Below are positions 61,028-61,095 of a stretch of 61,095 nucleotides of DNA, in pieces (positions within the stretch are counted from its first letter, which is position 1; each line of letters begins with the position of its first letter). The stretch spans positions 1 to 61,095 of the forward strand of contig JAFXQR010000005.1 of the NCBI GenBank assembly GCA_017526985.1, written 5' to 3'. Origin of the DNA: Lachnospiraceae bacterium (GTDB lineage: Bacteria > Bacillota > Clostridia > Lachnospirales > Lachnospiraceae). The notes below the pieces were generated by a model that did no database searches, had not been told where the DNA came from, and worked only from the letters and a program-made list of their open reading frames with translations. Both the position numbers and the translations under genes were made by a program.

Positions 61028-61095
61028 TTAACCTCTCTGGCATAAATCACCCAAAGATTTCTTGTACTGTATAGGGATTCCCGTTACACGCCCTG
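61028..61095 (-). CDS. Possible 3' end of a gene beyond the window
   Basis: The minus strand is open from the edge to a TAA at 61028-61030 and ends GRVTGIPIQYKKSLGDLCQRG (one residue per codon, 21 visible, quoted in part as VTGIPIQYKKSLGDLCQRG). I recognise no family. The hairpin just after it supports a real gene end, but the fragment is too short to be sure. Confidence 0.25.
   Translation of the reverse strand, partial: GRVTGIPIQYKKSLGDLCQRG

Noticed and set aside
61028-61095. Right-edge sequence as a second copy of the left-edge ATPase gene
   Set aside because: Another frame reads GNPYTVQ, recalling NPYTISFG at the left end, but it meets a stop after a few codons and the rest does not match.
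1-61095. CRISPR arrays, rRNA genes, complete insertion sequences or prophage
   Set aside because: No regular spacer-repeat pattern, rRNA signature, transposase or phage structural gene was seen.

Overview
The window looks like chromosomal DNA of a Gram-positive anaerobe of the class Clostridia, most likely Lachnospiraceae or a close relative. The evidence is the gene repertoire: a Clostridia-style Tad locus with Flp1, DUF5702 and FHA genes, a TSCPD-domain protein, YcxB, DacF-type carboxypeptidase, clear AGGAGG ribosome sites and mid-range GC. This assignment is inferred from gene content only; there is no rRNA in the window.

Layout. (i) 1-824 is the 5' part of an AAA-type ATPase gene running off the left edge, preceded by a 10-bp-period AT-rich repeat array. 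(ii) 1175-16963 is a minus-strand type IV pilus/pseudopilus operon: three minor pilins, a giant 2,504-residue prepilin with more than 30 GLUG-like repeats, a small membrane protein, PilC, a PilM-PilN fusion, a PilO-like protein, PilB and the major pilin. (iii) 17068-22682 holds nadD, a GH36 alpha-galactosidase and a GH2 beta-mannosidase, with a MITE-like palindromic repeat between the last two. (iv) 22749-34048 holds an HD-domain protein and a complete Tad/Flp pilus operon (two A24 peptidases, TadZ, TadA, TadB, TadC, Flp, DUF5702, two TadE-like proteins, FHA). (v) 34419-46509 holds a cytidylate-kinase-like protein, an NhaD/ArsB-type transporter, an HD-GYP protein, a GH113-like mannanase, tRNA-Pro, a repeat-tailed membrane protein, an orphan pilin coupled to a HAD phosphatase, thrH, trmB and a D-Ala-D-Ala carboxypeptidase. 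(vi) 46516-61095 holds DUF342/FapA, a response-regulator HD-GYP protein, YcxB, hslO, TSCPD, patatin, a phosphoesterase, a radical SAM protein, an EAL protein, an AraC regulator, a MATE transporter and a two-component system.

How the parts fit. Two different type IV filament machines lie about 7 kb apart. The T4P-like operon has no prepilin peptidase and no PilT in view, whereas the Tad operon carries two A24-type peptidases, so processing may be shared. PilB has an N-terminal pair of MshEN-like c-di-GMP motifs, and the window also encodes two canonical HD-GYP proteins, one degenerate HD protein and one EAL protein, which suggests c-di-GMP control of the pilus. The most unusual object is the giant GLUG-repeat prepilin. 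Its position between the minor pilins and the assembly genes suggests a filament-borne or filament-tip adhesin. The three glycosidases (alpha-galactosidase, beta-mannosidase, GH113-like) point to intracellular use of galactomannan-derived oligosaccharides.
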